Part shown: positions 16,901 to 24,698 of the stretch, one piece after another
Layout of the letters: the number at the start of each line of letters is the position of its first letter
Position numbering within the stretch: the first letter of the stretch is position 1
Source of the DNA: a virus
Length of the DNA: 53,769 nt
Reading direction: 5' to 3' (one strand)
Virus record (IMG/VR): IMGVR_UViG_3300044614_002529
Location: 1-53,769 of that record
Translations under genes and position numbers: made by a program
Notes under the pieces: generated by a model
The model's input: the letters and a program-made list of their open reading frames with translations, nothing else
Databases searched by the model: none
Told to the model about the DNA's origin: nothing

Positions 16901-17020
16901 AGTAACATTCTTAATGGAAACAGTGAACTAGGTAGTATTATCCCAACCGCCGCAAGCGACGGTGAAAGCACGTTATACGATGTGATCGTTGGCAGAGAGG
17001 GGCAAACGAATTGTGAATAA
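13985..17020 (+). CDS. Baseplate spike/hub protein, gp5/gpV-like OB-fold N-terminus
   Basis: A 1011-aa protein. Residues about 30-102 (EGVIVDVNDPKKLGRVKVTT ... SDWIPVNG ... GAKVLVGKTNGRSENMYVIGV) fit the OB-fold that opens VgrG, T4 gp5 and P2 gpV spikes. Three imperfect modules follow, each with a Cys pair 22-24 residues apart (C133/C155, C207/C231, C258/C280) and a Trp-containing end. An EF-hand/dockerin-like loop, DLNRDGELS, lies at 408-416. Then come a Gly/Ala/Leu-rich stretch (about 430-640), a CPCDPKC cluster near 656, and a long helical C-terminus. It overlaps its neighbours by 4 and 8 nt. It probably forms the membrane-puncturing spike or central hub. No lysozyme domain is visible; that activity is in the 20840-23911 protein. 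Confidence 0.75.
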   Translation: MKKDNPFIPMAILAEAQRRTVEVLGVPYADPFNEEGVIVDVNDPKKLGRVKVTTNDDITSDWIPVNGSNSGVLSARYLGAKVLVGKTNGRSENMYVIGVSRTDPEIGITGNPVQLPILDESVGGKSDDIGMKCNAGNSGRMYILSNEMNQDVVVCLRRTSKQVGSSSAWSWKSVTSGLWVEKGINPGNSSTPAINQAQVRNPGIPECTEASLGEVHEFTEDRGFRTTTIVCRRDENKNFSWMPLSAPPVFFRSALPKCTETVHGMEAVIDDGNNSEFLVCQRYQGLLRWVRQGSRIPHKFYSKEKPLSRIQFTSTFNDIKALEENQQLSENDKWQQAADIIDAALDETVKSIPLTGTDPKLKELLKLANLVPDTAFDGAQVLKRVASESLRKRTGLPIESITRIIADDLNRDGELSLDSRQALTAIGKTVDILVNGTADGNIDAALLQIGRTGLQSALLSLEPRAASVMTALMGSGIGGAVDAAVAIGLDQLPPEVNKYAGPVINIAKDLLTSKYPASLGNILNSAAGGGLLSAVSGTINNAVGSGIVSPQLLGTLATGLTDGSLGDIPRLFGSLSNLDSIVKTPASLGSLPVLATTALGLVGQAGAMKDLLGSGGIGLDNLNDLIGNGFNAASTIVSGVKGLASVLGGGASGLGCPCDPKCRKIAHGEDSDGNNLVEKCGAMTANNANSYSPTGNPLQNNFGPIALDLGLKATEVGAELIPKNIRDLTGYIKTVARAKDMAEKFFSSRNADEVEKISELAYTLEAVEKGLKTADNNITRVESVEKKLIDSMYDMLEAIVYNRKGTGRGTAIIPNLIRDVRENSQAVKDLYKFVEKLDSVKDGGTAGVTVTERIARAFQNIPDLQALNRLNRQEALRVLRKGITPAYREWKTMNPLGGGGLGSYGPPLPDPYDNERTLFNRDRILAISLESKLADDNGPPDDETLLDSVLSPEQTQLLKSISGMGEEATKVGSNILNGNSELGSIIPTAASDGESTLYDVIVGREGQTNCE

Positions 17021-18593
17021 AGCGGAGATGGCAAAAGAAAAGGCGTTAGTCTTAAAAATGACGAGCCACATCACCGATCTTAGCCCTGAGGAAAAGAAAG
17101 AATTGCTTCGGCTTCGTTGCCGTACCGAGTTCGTTACATTTGCAAAATACATTACTCGCGAAGTATCTAGCAGCGGGACATTCGTACCGTACAAAGTTCA
17201 CGAGCTTATCTGTCACTACGTGCAGAATATTTGTGATGGCAACGCAGACTACCGAAGAACCGTAATCTCTTTACCTCCAAGAACTGGAAAGTCTATGCTA
17301 CTCAGTAAATTAATGCCGAGTTGGCAGCTAGGCAGATCGCCCACAGCTCAAATGATCATGGCGTCGTACGCGTTGAAACTGTCCCAGGAGAACTCCCGAG
17401 CGATATTAGCATATGCGACTAGTGAAGCGTTTCAATGGATATTTCCGGAGTGCCTTGTATTAGAAAAGAACTCGAATCTAAAGACGATACGGTCAGAGCA
17501 GGGTGGTTTAATCATGTCTGCGTCGGCTGGTGGTGGTGTAACCGGATTCGGGTACGGAGTTATCAGTGAGGATGATCTTCCTGGTATCGGGATCCTCGAC
17601 GACCTTCTAGAAGACGGTAATAGTGCGCAAGTCCTTGAAAGCACTTTTTCCTGGGCCACAACGCAGTTTTTAACTAGAGGTCTCCCCAACAACTGTGTGG
17701 CAAGTATTGGCACAAGATTTCACAAAGAAGATGTGTCTGGGAGGTTAATTTCCAGCGACCCTGATGGGTGGAAACAACTTAACGTTCCGGCCTTGTGTGT
17801 CGACGAGGAGACCGACCCGTTAAGTCGTAAGCTTGGAGAATCTCATTGGCCAGAATTTTTTCCCATTCACGCTCTCGAATCAATTAAAAAACAAGACGAG
17901 AAAACCTTTGAAGTACTGTATCAGGGGAATCCTAAAGGGGAAAGCGGAGCGATTTATAAGGATTTTTGGTTTGAGTATCACGATAAAAATCGGGAGAACT
18001 ACGAGTATGTATATGCAACTGCGGATACAGCATTGAAAAAGGGTCAGGAGAACGATGCGTCGGTAATCTGTGTGTTTGGGGTAGTCAAGAAAACCCGCAA
18101 ACTCCACCTCCTCCATGTGTACCAGGAGCGAATGGAGTTTCCCGAACTCCTCAAGGCGTTGCCGCTATGGATGAAGACTTGGAAGGTGAGAGCGTTGTAT
18201 ATCGAGGCGCGGGCGTCAGGGTTGCCACTTATTCAAATGCTTCGTAAGGAGATCCAGATTCCGGTTAAGGAGGTCATCCCGGTCAAGGATAAGGTTCTCC
18301 GGGCGAACGAGGTTGCTCCGGTAGCTGAGGATGGTAGGGTCTCAATTTACTCAGGTATCCCGGACCTTGGTAGCCTGATGTCCGAATTGACCGCGTTTCC
18401 GTATACCAAACATGACGACTTTGTTGATTCGTTCTGTAGTGGTTTAAAGGTCTATCGCGATGAGATTATGGGGTCGGCTAAGGCTGCACACGGTGGTAGT
18501 CGGATCCACTTACCGACTACTAATTATAGTGGCGGACAGCAACGACTTACCAGCCGGCTTGGTCGCGGATCAGTTAATACGTCGTACTTGTGA
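17013..18593 (+). CDS. terL: Terminase large subunit (DNA-packaging ATPase/nuclease)
   Basis: The packaging motor. With the GTG at 17013 as start (526 aa), Walker A PPRTGKS is at about 88-94, Walker B GILDDLLED at about 193-201, and the coupling motif SIGTRFHKEDVSG near 231-243. The C-terminal nuclease has acidic residues in YATADTALKKG, YIEARASG and HDDFVDSFCSGL. An earlier TTG at 16989 is possible, but GAGAGGGG ends 10 nt before the GTG, which fits better; it overlaps the spike gene by 8 nt. Last gene of the late rightward operon. The small terminase subunit was not recognised in this window. Confidence 0.93.
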   Translation: MNKAEMAKEKALVLKMTSHITDLSPEEKKELLRLRCRTEFVTFAKYITREVSSSGTFVPYKVHELICHYVQNICDGNADYRRTVISLPPRTGKSMLLSKLMPSWQLGRSPTAQMIMASYALKLSQENSRAILAYATSEAFQWIFPECLVLEKNSNLKTIRSEQGGLIMSASAGGGVTGFGYGVISEDDLPGIGILDDLLEDGNSAQVLESTFSWATTQFLTRGLPNNCVASIGTRFHKEDVSGRLISSDPDGWKQLNVPALCVDEETDPLSRKLGESHWPEFFPIHALESIKKQDEKTFEVLYQGNPKGESGAIYKDFWFEYHDKNRENYEYVYATADTALKKGQENDASVICVFGVVKKTRKLHLLHVYQERMEFPELLKALPLWMKTWKVRALYIEARASGLPLIQMLRKEIQIPVKEVIPVKDKVLRANEVAPVAEDGRVSIYSGIPDLGSLMSELTAFPYTKHDDFVDSFCSGLKVYRDEIMGSAKAAHGGSRIHLPTTNYSGGQQRLTSRLGRGSVNTSYL

Positions 18594-18601
18594 CATTTTT
18601 G

Positions 18602-18610
18602 TGCTATAAT
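18602..18610 (+). promoter_or_regulatory. Extended -10 promoter of the sigma-factor operon
   Basis: TGCTATAAT is a perfect TGN-TATAAT, 30 nt before the ATG of the thioredoxin-like gene and just after the terminase stop. No late box is present. It would let the host RNA polymerase transcribe the sigma factor early. Confidence 0.65.
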
Positions 18611-18639
18611 ACATATGTATTCGTTTTTAACGGAGAAAA

Positions 18640-18963
18640 ATGACATCGGAATTTAAGTACCGGACAGTGTTTTTTACGATGCCTGGCTGTGCGGCATGCG
18701 AAGCTATGAAGCCGATTTGGGCTAAAGTGGCTGGTGAAGTAGCCGAAGAGTATCCAGAGCTCCGGGTGGGTTGGGGAGAATACGACGTTCTAGACGATAA
18801 CTGGGAATTTTTAGAGTCGCTTGTCCCTGGGACATCTGGTCAAGGGACCCCGGAGTTCGCCGTCTTTGACGATGAATGTGAACTCATTGCATTTAACGGT
18901 GATGGCATTATGGCCGCTAGCCAACTCAAAGACTTTATTATCTCATCCATCCATGGAGCTTAA
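18640..18963 (+). CDS. Thioredoxin-fold protein
   Basis: A 107-aa protein with the active-site motif MPGCAACEAMKP (CxxC, residues 18-21) at the end of the first strand and GTPEFAVF, the cis-proline loop typical of thioredoxins, about residue 70. It may supply electrons to ribonucleotide reductase, whose small subunit is encoded at the start of the window, or act as a redox chaperone. The ATG at 18640 has GGAG a few bases upstream. It overlaps the sigma-factor gene by 11 nt, so the two are made together. Thioredoxin versus glutaredoxin type is not settled; CAAC is not the classical WCGPC. Confidence 0.85.
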   Translation: MTSEFKYRTVFFTMPGCAACEAMKPIWAKVAGEVAEEYPELRVGWGEYDVLDDNWEFLESLVPGTSGQGTPEFAVFDDECELIAFNGDGIMAASQLKDFIISSIHGA

Positions 18964-19648
18964 TTCGAGACGGAGGGGCAAGAGATCGGAGTACGAGGTT
19001 ACTCGCGATCGGCATATTCGTGAGAATATGTGGAAAGCGGCTCATGCGGCGAGAAAAGTCGCAACGTTTAGTGGTTTACCGTTTGAAGAGTTGAGATCGG
19101 TAGCGTTAGAGGCGATGGTGAAACTGTATGACAAATGGGATCCGAGCAAGGCGAATTTTAGTACTTGGCTCAATCGGTCTATGACGTTTCAGATTCTTAA
19201 TTATCTTCGTGACAGTTCACGAATGATCAAGATGCCGAGATCATATGCTGACGCATATATGAAGATTCGGAAAATCATTGGCGCGAATCCGGAAATCAGC
19301 GATGACGACGTTGCCGAACAAACTGGTCTTGATCCGATTCTGATCCGTGAAACCCGTAACGCGTATCAGGTTACGTATCAGGAGGTAAACGAAGACACCG
19401 AGATGCCGATTGATGATGATGACCCGGATCCTGATAGTATTAAGAAGATGCTAACGGATTACAGCGGGACGCTAGAACGGTTATCTGATTTACCAGAAAA
19501 GGAATACAACTTCCTAGTCGATGTATATATCCATAAACGTGCATTATCGACTATCGCGAAGAAGAATCCGGGAGTTTGTACTCATGAAAAGATTCGAGAA
19601 CGTACGGATGAAATACTACGTAAGGTTCTGAGCGACGATGAGTACTAG
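18953..19648 (+). CDS. Phage-encoded sigma-70-like factor (gp55-like late sigma)
   Basis: A 231-aa RNA polymerase sigma factor. Region 2 is at about 41-98 (LPFEELRSVALEAMVKLYDKW, DPSKANFSTWLNRSM, LRDSSRMIKMPRS). A region-3-like helical segment, NPEISDDDVAEQTGLDPILIRE, spans about 112-133, then an acidic linker (145-161), and a degenerate region-4 helix-turn-helix at 174-227 (LSDLPEKEYNFLVDVYIHKR ... THEKIRERTDEILRKVL). The start ATG at 18953 gives MELNSRRRGKR, with a basic N-terminus. By position and size it corresponds to T4 gp55, which directs late transcription; the CGTTGAAAGC boxes in front of virion genes are the obvious candidate target. The sigma call is firm; the target is inferred. 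Confidence 0.88.
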   Translation: MELNSRRRGKRSEYEVTRDRHIRENMWKAAHAARKVATFSGLPFEELRSVALEAMVKLYDKWDPSKANFSTWLNRSMTFQILNYLRDSSRMIKMPRSYADAYMKIRKIIGANPEISDDDVAEQTGLDPILIRETRNAYQVTYQEVNEDTEMPIDDDDPDPDSIKKMLTDYSGTLERLSDLPEKEYNFLVDVYIHKRALSTIAKKNPGVCTHEKIRERTDEILRKVLSDDEY

Positions 19649-20357
19649 ACGTTATGTGACCGTATGCGGTCAAGAGTATAACAAAAAAGGGTTCGCGGCT
19701 AAGTGGAGTGCGATGGTGGCTGGCTATGAGGCTGGTGTCACCTTGATCCCTGCCGACACCTCTTTCGTTAACGACATCTTGCTTCGGATTCCTCGCTTCG
19801 CTAGGGTGTTGGCCCGAGGACGAGTATCGTACAAGGTTGTCAACCAGACGTTTAACGGGAAACGGGTCAAAGGTATCGTACTTGTGACACCGAATTCTGG
19901 CTACGAGGTGTGGGTGGGTAAGCAGGTAGTGGTGAAGGCGATGTTTCCGCCGATTAATGCGCCCGATCCGTCGAAGGAAAATCGCAGGAACGTCTTACGT
20001 GCGTTGCGAGGGGTCATTGAACCGCAGATCGCAGAATATCGTAAACGGTTTAAGGGGCAATCGGTTGTCAAATCGTCGTTAACTGGTAAGCCGATATTCG
20101 GCGCTTACCATATCGACCATGTATATCCGTTTATTCGTCTGGTTGAGGAGTGGTGCAGGGAGAAGGGAGTGGACCTGGAGACGTTAAAAGTGAAGTGCAT
20201 AGGCACAATATGCCGACTCGAATCCGTAGACCTCGCCGAATCCTGGTTCGATTACCATGCGTTACACGCGGAGTTTCAAGTCCTCGACGCGGCGGAGAAT
20301 GTATCAAAGGGAGCCCGATATTTCGGGAGACCGAAAAATTCTATCGAAGATTCGTGA
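19638..20357 (+). CDS. DUF3223-like protein with HNH-type histidine motif
   Basis: A 239-aa protein. Residues about 45-105 (VNDILLRIPRFARVLARG ... VLVTPNSGYEVWVGKQVVVKAMF) resemble DUF3223. The C-terminal half contains YHIDHVYPFIRLVEEW (HIDH, about residue 155) and FDYHALHAEFQVLDAAENVSKGARYF, together like an HNH-type nuclease core (paired His, later His and Asn). Phage proteins with this combination occur next to replication and recombination genes; it could act in DNA repair, recombination or host DNA breakdown. It overlaps the sigma gene by 11 nt, and its 3' end overlaps the opposite-strand gene by 54 nt. The catalytic role is inferred from the motif only. Confidence 0.6.
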   Translation: MSTRRYVTVCGQEYNKKGFAAKWSAMVAGYEAGVTLIPADTSFVNDILLRIPRFARVLARGRVSYKVVNQTFNGKRVKGIVLVTPNSGYEVWVGKQVVVKAMFPPINAPDPSKENRRNVLRALRGVIEPQIAEYRKRFKGQSVVKSSLTGKPIFGAYHIDHVYPFIRLVEEWCREKGVDLETLKVKCIGTICRLESVDLAESWFDYHALHAEFQVLDAAENVSKGARYFGRPKNSIEDS

Positions 20358-20840
20358 CGCTTCGATAGCCAAGATTTCGTTGATTTCGGGGGAGTCGGAT
20401 TGAGCCCGGTTCAACCATGGGCGGTTGGGGTCGCGAGCCTTAGTGTACCCCGACACTGTCGCATATACCTGCATCGGTTTTCTGCCCACTAACGATTCCG
20501 ACTGGCCGCCGTAACGAGATTGAAGGTAACGGATAACAGGGGAGTCAGGTCCCTGCCTCTCAAGTTCGACTTCGAGGGATTTTAACGAACTCTGCAGGGA
20601 ATCGAATAGCTGTTCTCCGTAGTTACCGCTATCTATCTCGACTGTCGCTGCTTCAATCGACTTAACGTACTGGGAGATGTTATGGGTGAGTTCGCGACTA
20701 TATCCTTCTGCGACAGTGCGTAGAAACTCTGCCCGGACCGATTCGGCGATTTGAGATACCGCTTCGCGTTTAGCGATTTGCTTAGCGGAATCTTCAATTA
20801 TGTCGCGTATAAACAACCCGAGCAACGACTTAATTATCAT
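20304..20840 (-). CDS. Hypothetical protein, 178 aa
   Basis: Not recognised. The N-terminal ~100 residues are predicted helical and charged (IIEDSAKQIAKREAVSQIAESV); the C-terminal part is Arg- and Tyr-rich (YLQSRYGGQSESLVGRKPMQVYATVSGY). It starts at an ATG that overlaps the stop codon of the hub/lysin gene by one base (TAATG), so it is translationally coupled to it and probably serves the hub, for example as an assembly partner or chaperone. Its last 54 nt overlap the 3' end of the opposite-strand DUF3223-like gene. Confidence 0.72.
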   Translation of the reverse strand: MIIKSLLGLFIRDIIEDSAKQIAKREAVSQIAESVRAEFLRTVAEGYSRELTHNISQYVKSIEAATVEIDSGNYGEQLFDSLQSSLKSLEVELERQGPDSPVIRYLQSRYGGQSESLVGRKPMQVYATVSGYTKARDPNRPWLNRAQSDSPEINEILAIEASRIFDRIFRSPEISGSL

Positions 20841-23800
20841 TAGTCGTTAATTCGCTGGCATTTAAGCCCCGGGTATATCTTTGCTGCTTGCTGTGAACGT
20901 TCAGGGATTGCACCTTTACCTCTTTCATAGTATTCATTCCATAACGATGCAGCTTCCTCCGGAGATTTAGCAGCATTCATTGCTGCAACTATACCAGGCT
21001 TTACATCTTTACCCTCTTTAATTTCTTTTACCATAAACTGCATTTCACAATCTAAAGTGCTCTGGCTTCCACAGGCTTTTCTAATTCCGTCTTTACGTGT
21101 ATAGCACCACTGAGCTATACCATAACCAGGAGTACCATCCTGTGTACAGCCAGCCCCAGGGTTTGGTAGATTATGTCTATTAGCTCGTATTCCAGATTCC
21201 TCCTGAAAATTTCCTAGTACACCAGCATAAGCGTAGGGATTTGTAATACCAACCGACCTTAACGCCCCCATTACCTGATTCATGGTCGATGTAGAAGCTT
21301 TGAGATAATCCCCTTCGTAATTACATTGTGATGCCGGAAAACTCCCGGTTACACTCGCACCGATTCCTGCCCGGTTGAAATACTCCTGGAACCTTTGTGC
21401 TTCAGAACATAGAACTTCACATGACGATTGCGTTTCATTATATTTCCAGCACAAATCTCCCAATGACCGGATATACCCGTAGTAATCGTTTGTTTTTTCA
21501 AATTCGCCCGTGAGTTTAAACGACTGCACGTACTCCTCAAACGTCGGAACTTTAATTTGCGAGGTTATATTACCCCAGTCTGATATACCGGTGATTCCGA
21601 CTCGTAAATCTCCTTGGCTCCAGTTGTATCGTACATTTTTAACAAACCATTTGGAGAACCGGCCAGCTATCCAGATTCCCGGATCGATTTCAGCCGGCCG
21701 CCCTTGCTCCACCCACTCATCGTAGCGGGTAATAAGGGATAAGATCGTACGACCAGGGATGATGCGTAATGCTCGTGGGACGCCACGAAACTCTGTAGAA
21801 ACTTCAGCACCTATTGGTGCCGGTCCACTTTGTACACCACGACCGTAACGGGAACCGTTGCCGACAGTATTGGTCTTTACTTTATTCAAAGCTTCATCTT
21901 GGAGGTGAGCCAGAAGAATATATTTACCGTCCGGTCTTTTTACTTCAACTGCATTACCATAACCCTCGTAACCTGAGCTCCCATTTTGTAATACTTTGGT
22001 GATTACAGCACCTCCGGTAACTGATACCTCTTGCCCATTAATAGATTCACCCGCCGGACCTGGCCCTGAGAAATCTAACCCAGCATGCAGTTTTCCATTT
22101 CTTGGGCCATAGCGCGAGTAAACCCCCCATTTACTGGCAGGAATTCCTCCTATTAAAATATATGGATCGATGTCTGAAATCTCATTCAATGGTTCTCCTT
22201 TGGCTAAAGGTGATGAACGTATTTCAGCATGTAGGTGTGGGCCTGTACTGTCACCGGTGTTTCCTACTCTTCCTGCGAATTGATCTCCGGATTGTCCCGG
22301 AGAAGTCGGTCCACTAGGACTATTGCTTTCCGTTTTGCTAAGGCCGATGTTCTTGAGCTCCTCATCCGTCAGCGCTTTCGCTGGTACCGCATACGACCAA
22401 ACAATGGCGGGAGACACAGTGATAACATCGGAGTTATTGGTATTCAAGATATAAAATCGAACAAACTCCGGCTTATCTGCTGTCGCCGTACCGATCTGCT
22501 CGTTAATTTTTACCTCCGTCCCAACTACGAGTTTGTCTTCTATTTTTGTTAGATTTTGCGTTTCCTGGTAAATCGCTTTGTTCCGACAGTCCTTTTTATC
22601 TTTTTTACAAAAACGAAGAAAATAGTTCGTACCGATAACCACCCTACCACTATCTTTTGATGTTCCTGTCGTTATTCTGCCATCCAGCATCGCAATCGGT
22701 TTCTCACCATTCACACCAATACCATACATATTCGTGCTTTGACGACGCTCGGTCGTAACTTCGGGACCGTTTTCTCTCCAGACAAATCCGCTAGAAGATA
22801 GACTATCGCTGTAACGCTTGGTTAACTGAGTAAATTGGGGATCAAAATCAGTCAGATTCGTCTTCGCGTTCTTCAGTTTTTCTTTACGAGTATTAGGGTA
22901 AATGTTATCAAGAACGTATTTTTCATTTTCTCCCAAGCTCGCCCGATCGTATTCAAATCCAAGACCTAGTTGAGTTTGATATTGGTAGTTTTGATTAAAA
23001 ACGCTCGGATCTACTTGACCGGTGATACTATAGCCCTCGTACAACCCTTTGCCGAGATAGAATACCGAGCAGCCCTGGTTTAAGTTCGCTCGCGTACATA
23101 TGGAGATCTTTTTCGCGTATTCCTTTATCGGAAGAGTCAGCATGTTACCGCCAACACTACTGAGATATTTCCGTATTACCTCTTCCGCCGTTACCCCTTT
23201 CTCCTTAAACGACTTCGGCATAACGTAACGCTTCGTATCCGCCTGAGTCGGATCGTTACAAAACGAGACGTTATAGTCGTAGTCGTTTATAATCTTTTCG
23301 AGGTTTTCTTCGAGCGTTTTGTTTTCCTCGAGTTGATAGTTGACTAGATTCTGGTTGAACGTTACGGTTTGCGGGTCAACACCCATTAACGAAACTCTCG
23401 GATACGAATTTCCATGTTCAATATTGAACGACTGCAGACGAAAATACGTGTCAAGTCCGAATCGAGTTCCCGCCACTTCATACCATAATTTAATCAAGAT
23501 GTGGGCGAAATCTCCGAATCCGCCAGTACGGAGGCGAGGATCGTCAATTTCGAGGAATGGGAAGCATTTACCGGATGATGGATCCTCTCCGTCTTTACAT
23601 GCCGGCAACATGATATGGTTTGCTGCTGCCGCCGACATACTACTATACGCAGCAGCGGAATCAAAAAGGGCTGCCCAGGCGACACCGGTTAAGTACGGAT
23701 CGGTCAGTGTAACATTCGCTGTTGAACCCATCAACGCACTGACGAACTGAGTTGCCTCAGTCGTACCCTGCATGTTTAGGCTTGCAGCGTTTGGTGACCA

Positions 23801-23911
23801 AACTAGGTTTAGCGACGCATTCGCTACCTGCTTTTCGCTAAAAATAATAACGCGCGAACTTCCATACGGCCTGTACCCAACTACGCATTTACAGCGGTAC
23901 AGGCCGGACAT
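20840..23911 (-). CDS. Tail hub protein with permuted M23 peptidase and C-terminal lysozyme domain
   Basis: A 1023-aa virion-associated lysin. The N-terminal ~500 residues look like a tail hub (beta-rich, repeated Tyr/Asn). At 551-567 is GNTGDSTGPHLHAEIRSS with the HxH of M23 peptidases (H559, H561). Downstream are SRYGPRNGKLHAGLDF (H609, D613) and LLAHL (H669), so all five M23 residues are present but the HxH comes first instead of last. Residues about 869-1020 form a phage tail lysozyme (Phage_lysozyme2-like): YAGVLGNFQEESG with likely catalytic Glu904/905, YGIAQWCYTR, and AASLWNEYYERG. Role: cutting peptidoglycan peptides and glycan strands during DNA entry. The gene follows the 23927 gene by 15 nt. 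Confidence 0.82.
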   Translation of the reverse strand: MSGLYRCKCVVGYRPYGSSRVIIFSEKQVANASLNLVWSPNAASLNMQGTTEATQFVSALMGSTANVTLTDPYLTGVAWAALFDSAAAYSSMSAAAANHIMLPACKDGEDPSSGKCFPFLEIDDPRLRTGGFGDFAHILIKLWYEVAGTRFGLDTYFRLQSFNIEHGNSYPRVSLMGVDPQTVTFNQNLVNYQLEENKTLEENLEKIINDYDYNVSFCNDPTQADTKRYVMPKSFKEKGVTAEEVIRKYLSSVGGNMLTLPIKEYAKKISICTRANLNQGCSVFYLGKGLYEGYSITGQVDPSVFNQNYQYQTQLGLGFEYDRASLGENEKYVLDNIYPNTRKEKLKNAKTNLTDFDPQFTQLTKRYSDSLSSSGFVWRENGPEVTTERRQSTNMYGIGVNGEKPIAMLDGRITTGTSKDSGRVVIGTNYFLRFCKKDKKDCRNKAIYQETQNLTKIEDKLVVGTEVKINEQIGTATADKPEFVRFYILNTNNSDVITVSPAIVWSYAVPAKALTDEELKNIGLSKTESNSPSGPTSPGQSGDQFAGRVGNTGDSTGPHLHAEIRSSPLAKGEPLNEISDIDPYILIGGIPASKWGVYSRYGPRNGKLHAGLDFSGPGPAGESINGQEVSVTGGAVITKVLQNGSSGYEGYGNAVEVKRPDGKYILLAHLQDEALNKVKTNTVGNGSRYGRGVQSGPAPIGAEVSTEFRGVPRALRIIPGRTILSLITRYDEWVEQGRPAEIDPGIWIAGRFSKWFVKNVRYNWSQGDLRVGITGISDWGNITSQIKVPTFEEYVQSFKLTGEFEKTNDYYGYIRSLGDLCWKYNETQSSCEVLCSEAQRFQEYFNRAGIGASVTGSFPASQCNYEGDYLKASTSTMNQVMGALRSVGITNPYAYAGVLGNFQEESGIRANRHNLPNPGAGCTQDGTPGYGIAQWCYTRKDGIRKACGSQSTLDCEMQFMVKEIKEGKDVKPGIVAAMNAAKSPEEAASLWNEYYERGKGAIPERSQQAAKIYPGLKCQRIND

Positions 23912-23926
23912 CGGTTTCGTTTGCTA

Positions 23927-24646
23927 TCAACCTACGCTAGTGACAGTCGCAGTGCCACCAGATCCTGTAGAGGACCCCTGACCTGAAACGCTACTGTCGA
24001 TAGTCAAGGTGACCACGTCACCTACGGCAAAGCCGTCACCCGCATCGGTGATCGCCGTAATCGCGGTAATAACGCCACCGGTAATGGTCGCTTCGATAGT
24101 GGCTGCGGCGTATTGAGCGGGATCGGTCCGATCGCCTAGGGCCAGGGTGGCTAGGAATACGACATCAGTTTCGTTGTTATCCGTACCGTCGATAGTGTAA
24201 CCACTACCGCCATTACCCAGTGTCAGGGTTAGAATCGGACCGACTGGGGTGACATTATCAATAATGTCGGATAACGTAACGCTAAGAGCATAAACCGCAA
24301 CCATGAAATGGTACCCTCTTTCGCCAGCGATACCGACATAACGGGTAATATTTACCAGTTGATCGTTTAGTGCGTTAGCGTAGGGGTTAGCGGGTACATC
24401 AGGATTATTGACTAACGCATCGACAACAAGCTCAAGGGTGCCATACGCAAACTTTCTTGATTCAAAGCCCATGCTAGGACCGCAACCGATAAACTGGTTG
24501 AGTAGAGCGGTGCGGGCGGCCGGGGTGTTGGCACCGGTATTGTACTCTAGTACGAGCTTGTTTGCAAGTACGGTGGTTAGAAAAGTCTGCAGCTCAAGCT
24601 TATAATTGAACTGCATTCCAACTAATTTTTTTAGTGTTGCGGACAT
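23927..24646 (-). CDS. Hypothetical virion protein, 239 aa
   Basis: Not recognised. The N-terminal ~130 residues are helical (LKKLVGMQFNYKLELQTFLTTVLANKLV). From about residue 140 the protein is Gly/Thr-rich with GNGGSGYTI and, later, ITDAGDGFAVGDVVTLTI, the GGxGYxxGDxVTL-type beta motif common in phage structural proteins. It has a late box 35 nt upstream and is directly followed by the hub gene, so it is probably a tail or baseplate component of the same assembly. The ATG at 24646 fits the box spacing. Confidence 0.75.
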   Translation of the reverse strand: MSATLKKLVGMQFNYKLELQTFLTTVLANKLVLEYNTGANTPAARTALLNQFIGCGPSMGFESRKFAYGTLELVVDALVNNPDVPANPYANALNDQLVNITRYVGIAGERGYHFMVAVYALSVTLSDIIDNVTPVGPILTLTLGNGGSGYTIDGTDNNETDVVFLATLALGDRTDPAQYAAATIEATITGGVITAITAITDAGDGFAVGDVVTLTIDSSVSGQGSSTGSGGTATVTSVG

Positions 24647-24681
24647 TGGGAATTTACCCGTTAACTATGATCTCTCATATA

Positions 24682-24691
24682 GCTTTCAACG
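24682..24691 (-). promoter_or_regulatory. Putative late promoter box (copy 5)
   Basis: The minus strand reads CGTTGAAAGC followed by TATATGAGAG, 35 nt before the ATG of the 239-aa virion gene. It sits 7 nt past the stop of the homing endonuclease gene. Confidence 0.7.
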
Positions 24692-24698
24692 GGATGGG

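Noticed and set aside
23916-23928. GTTGATAGC between the 239-aa gene and the hub gene, similar to variant copy 13
   Set aside because: Part of it is the stop codon of the upstream gene, there is no TAGARG block, and the start codon is much closer than in other copies; treated as chance.
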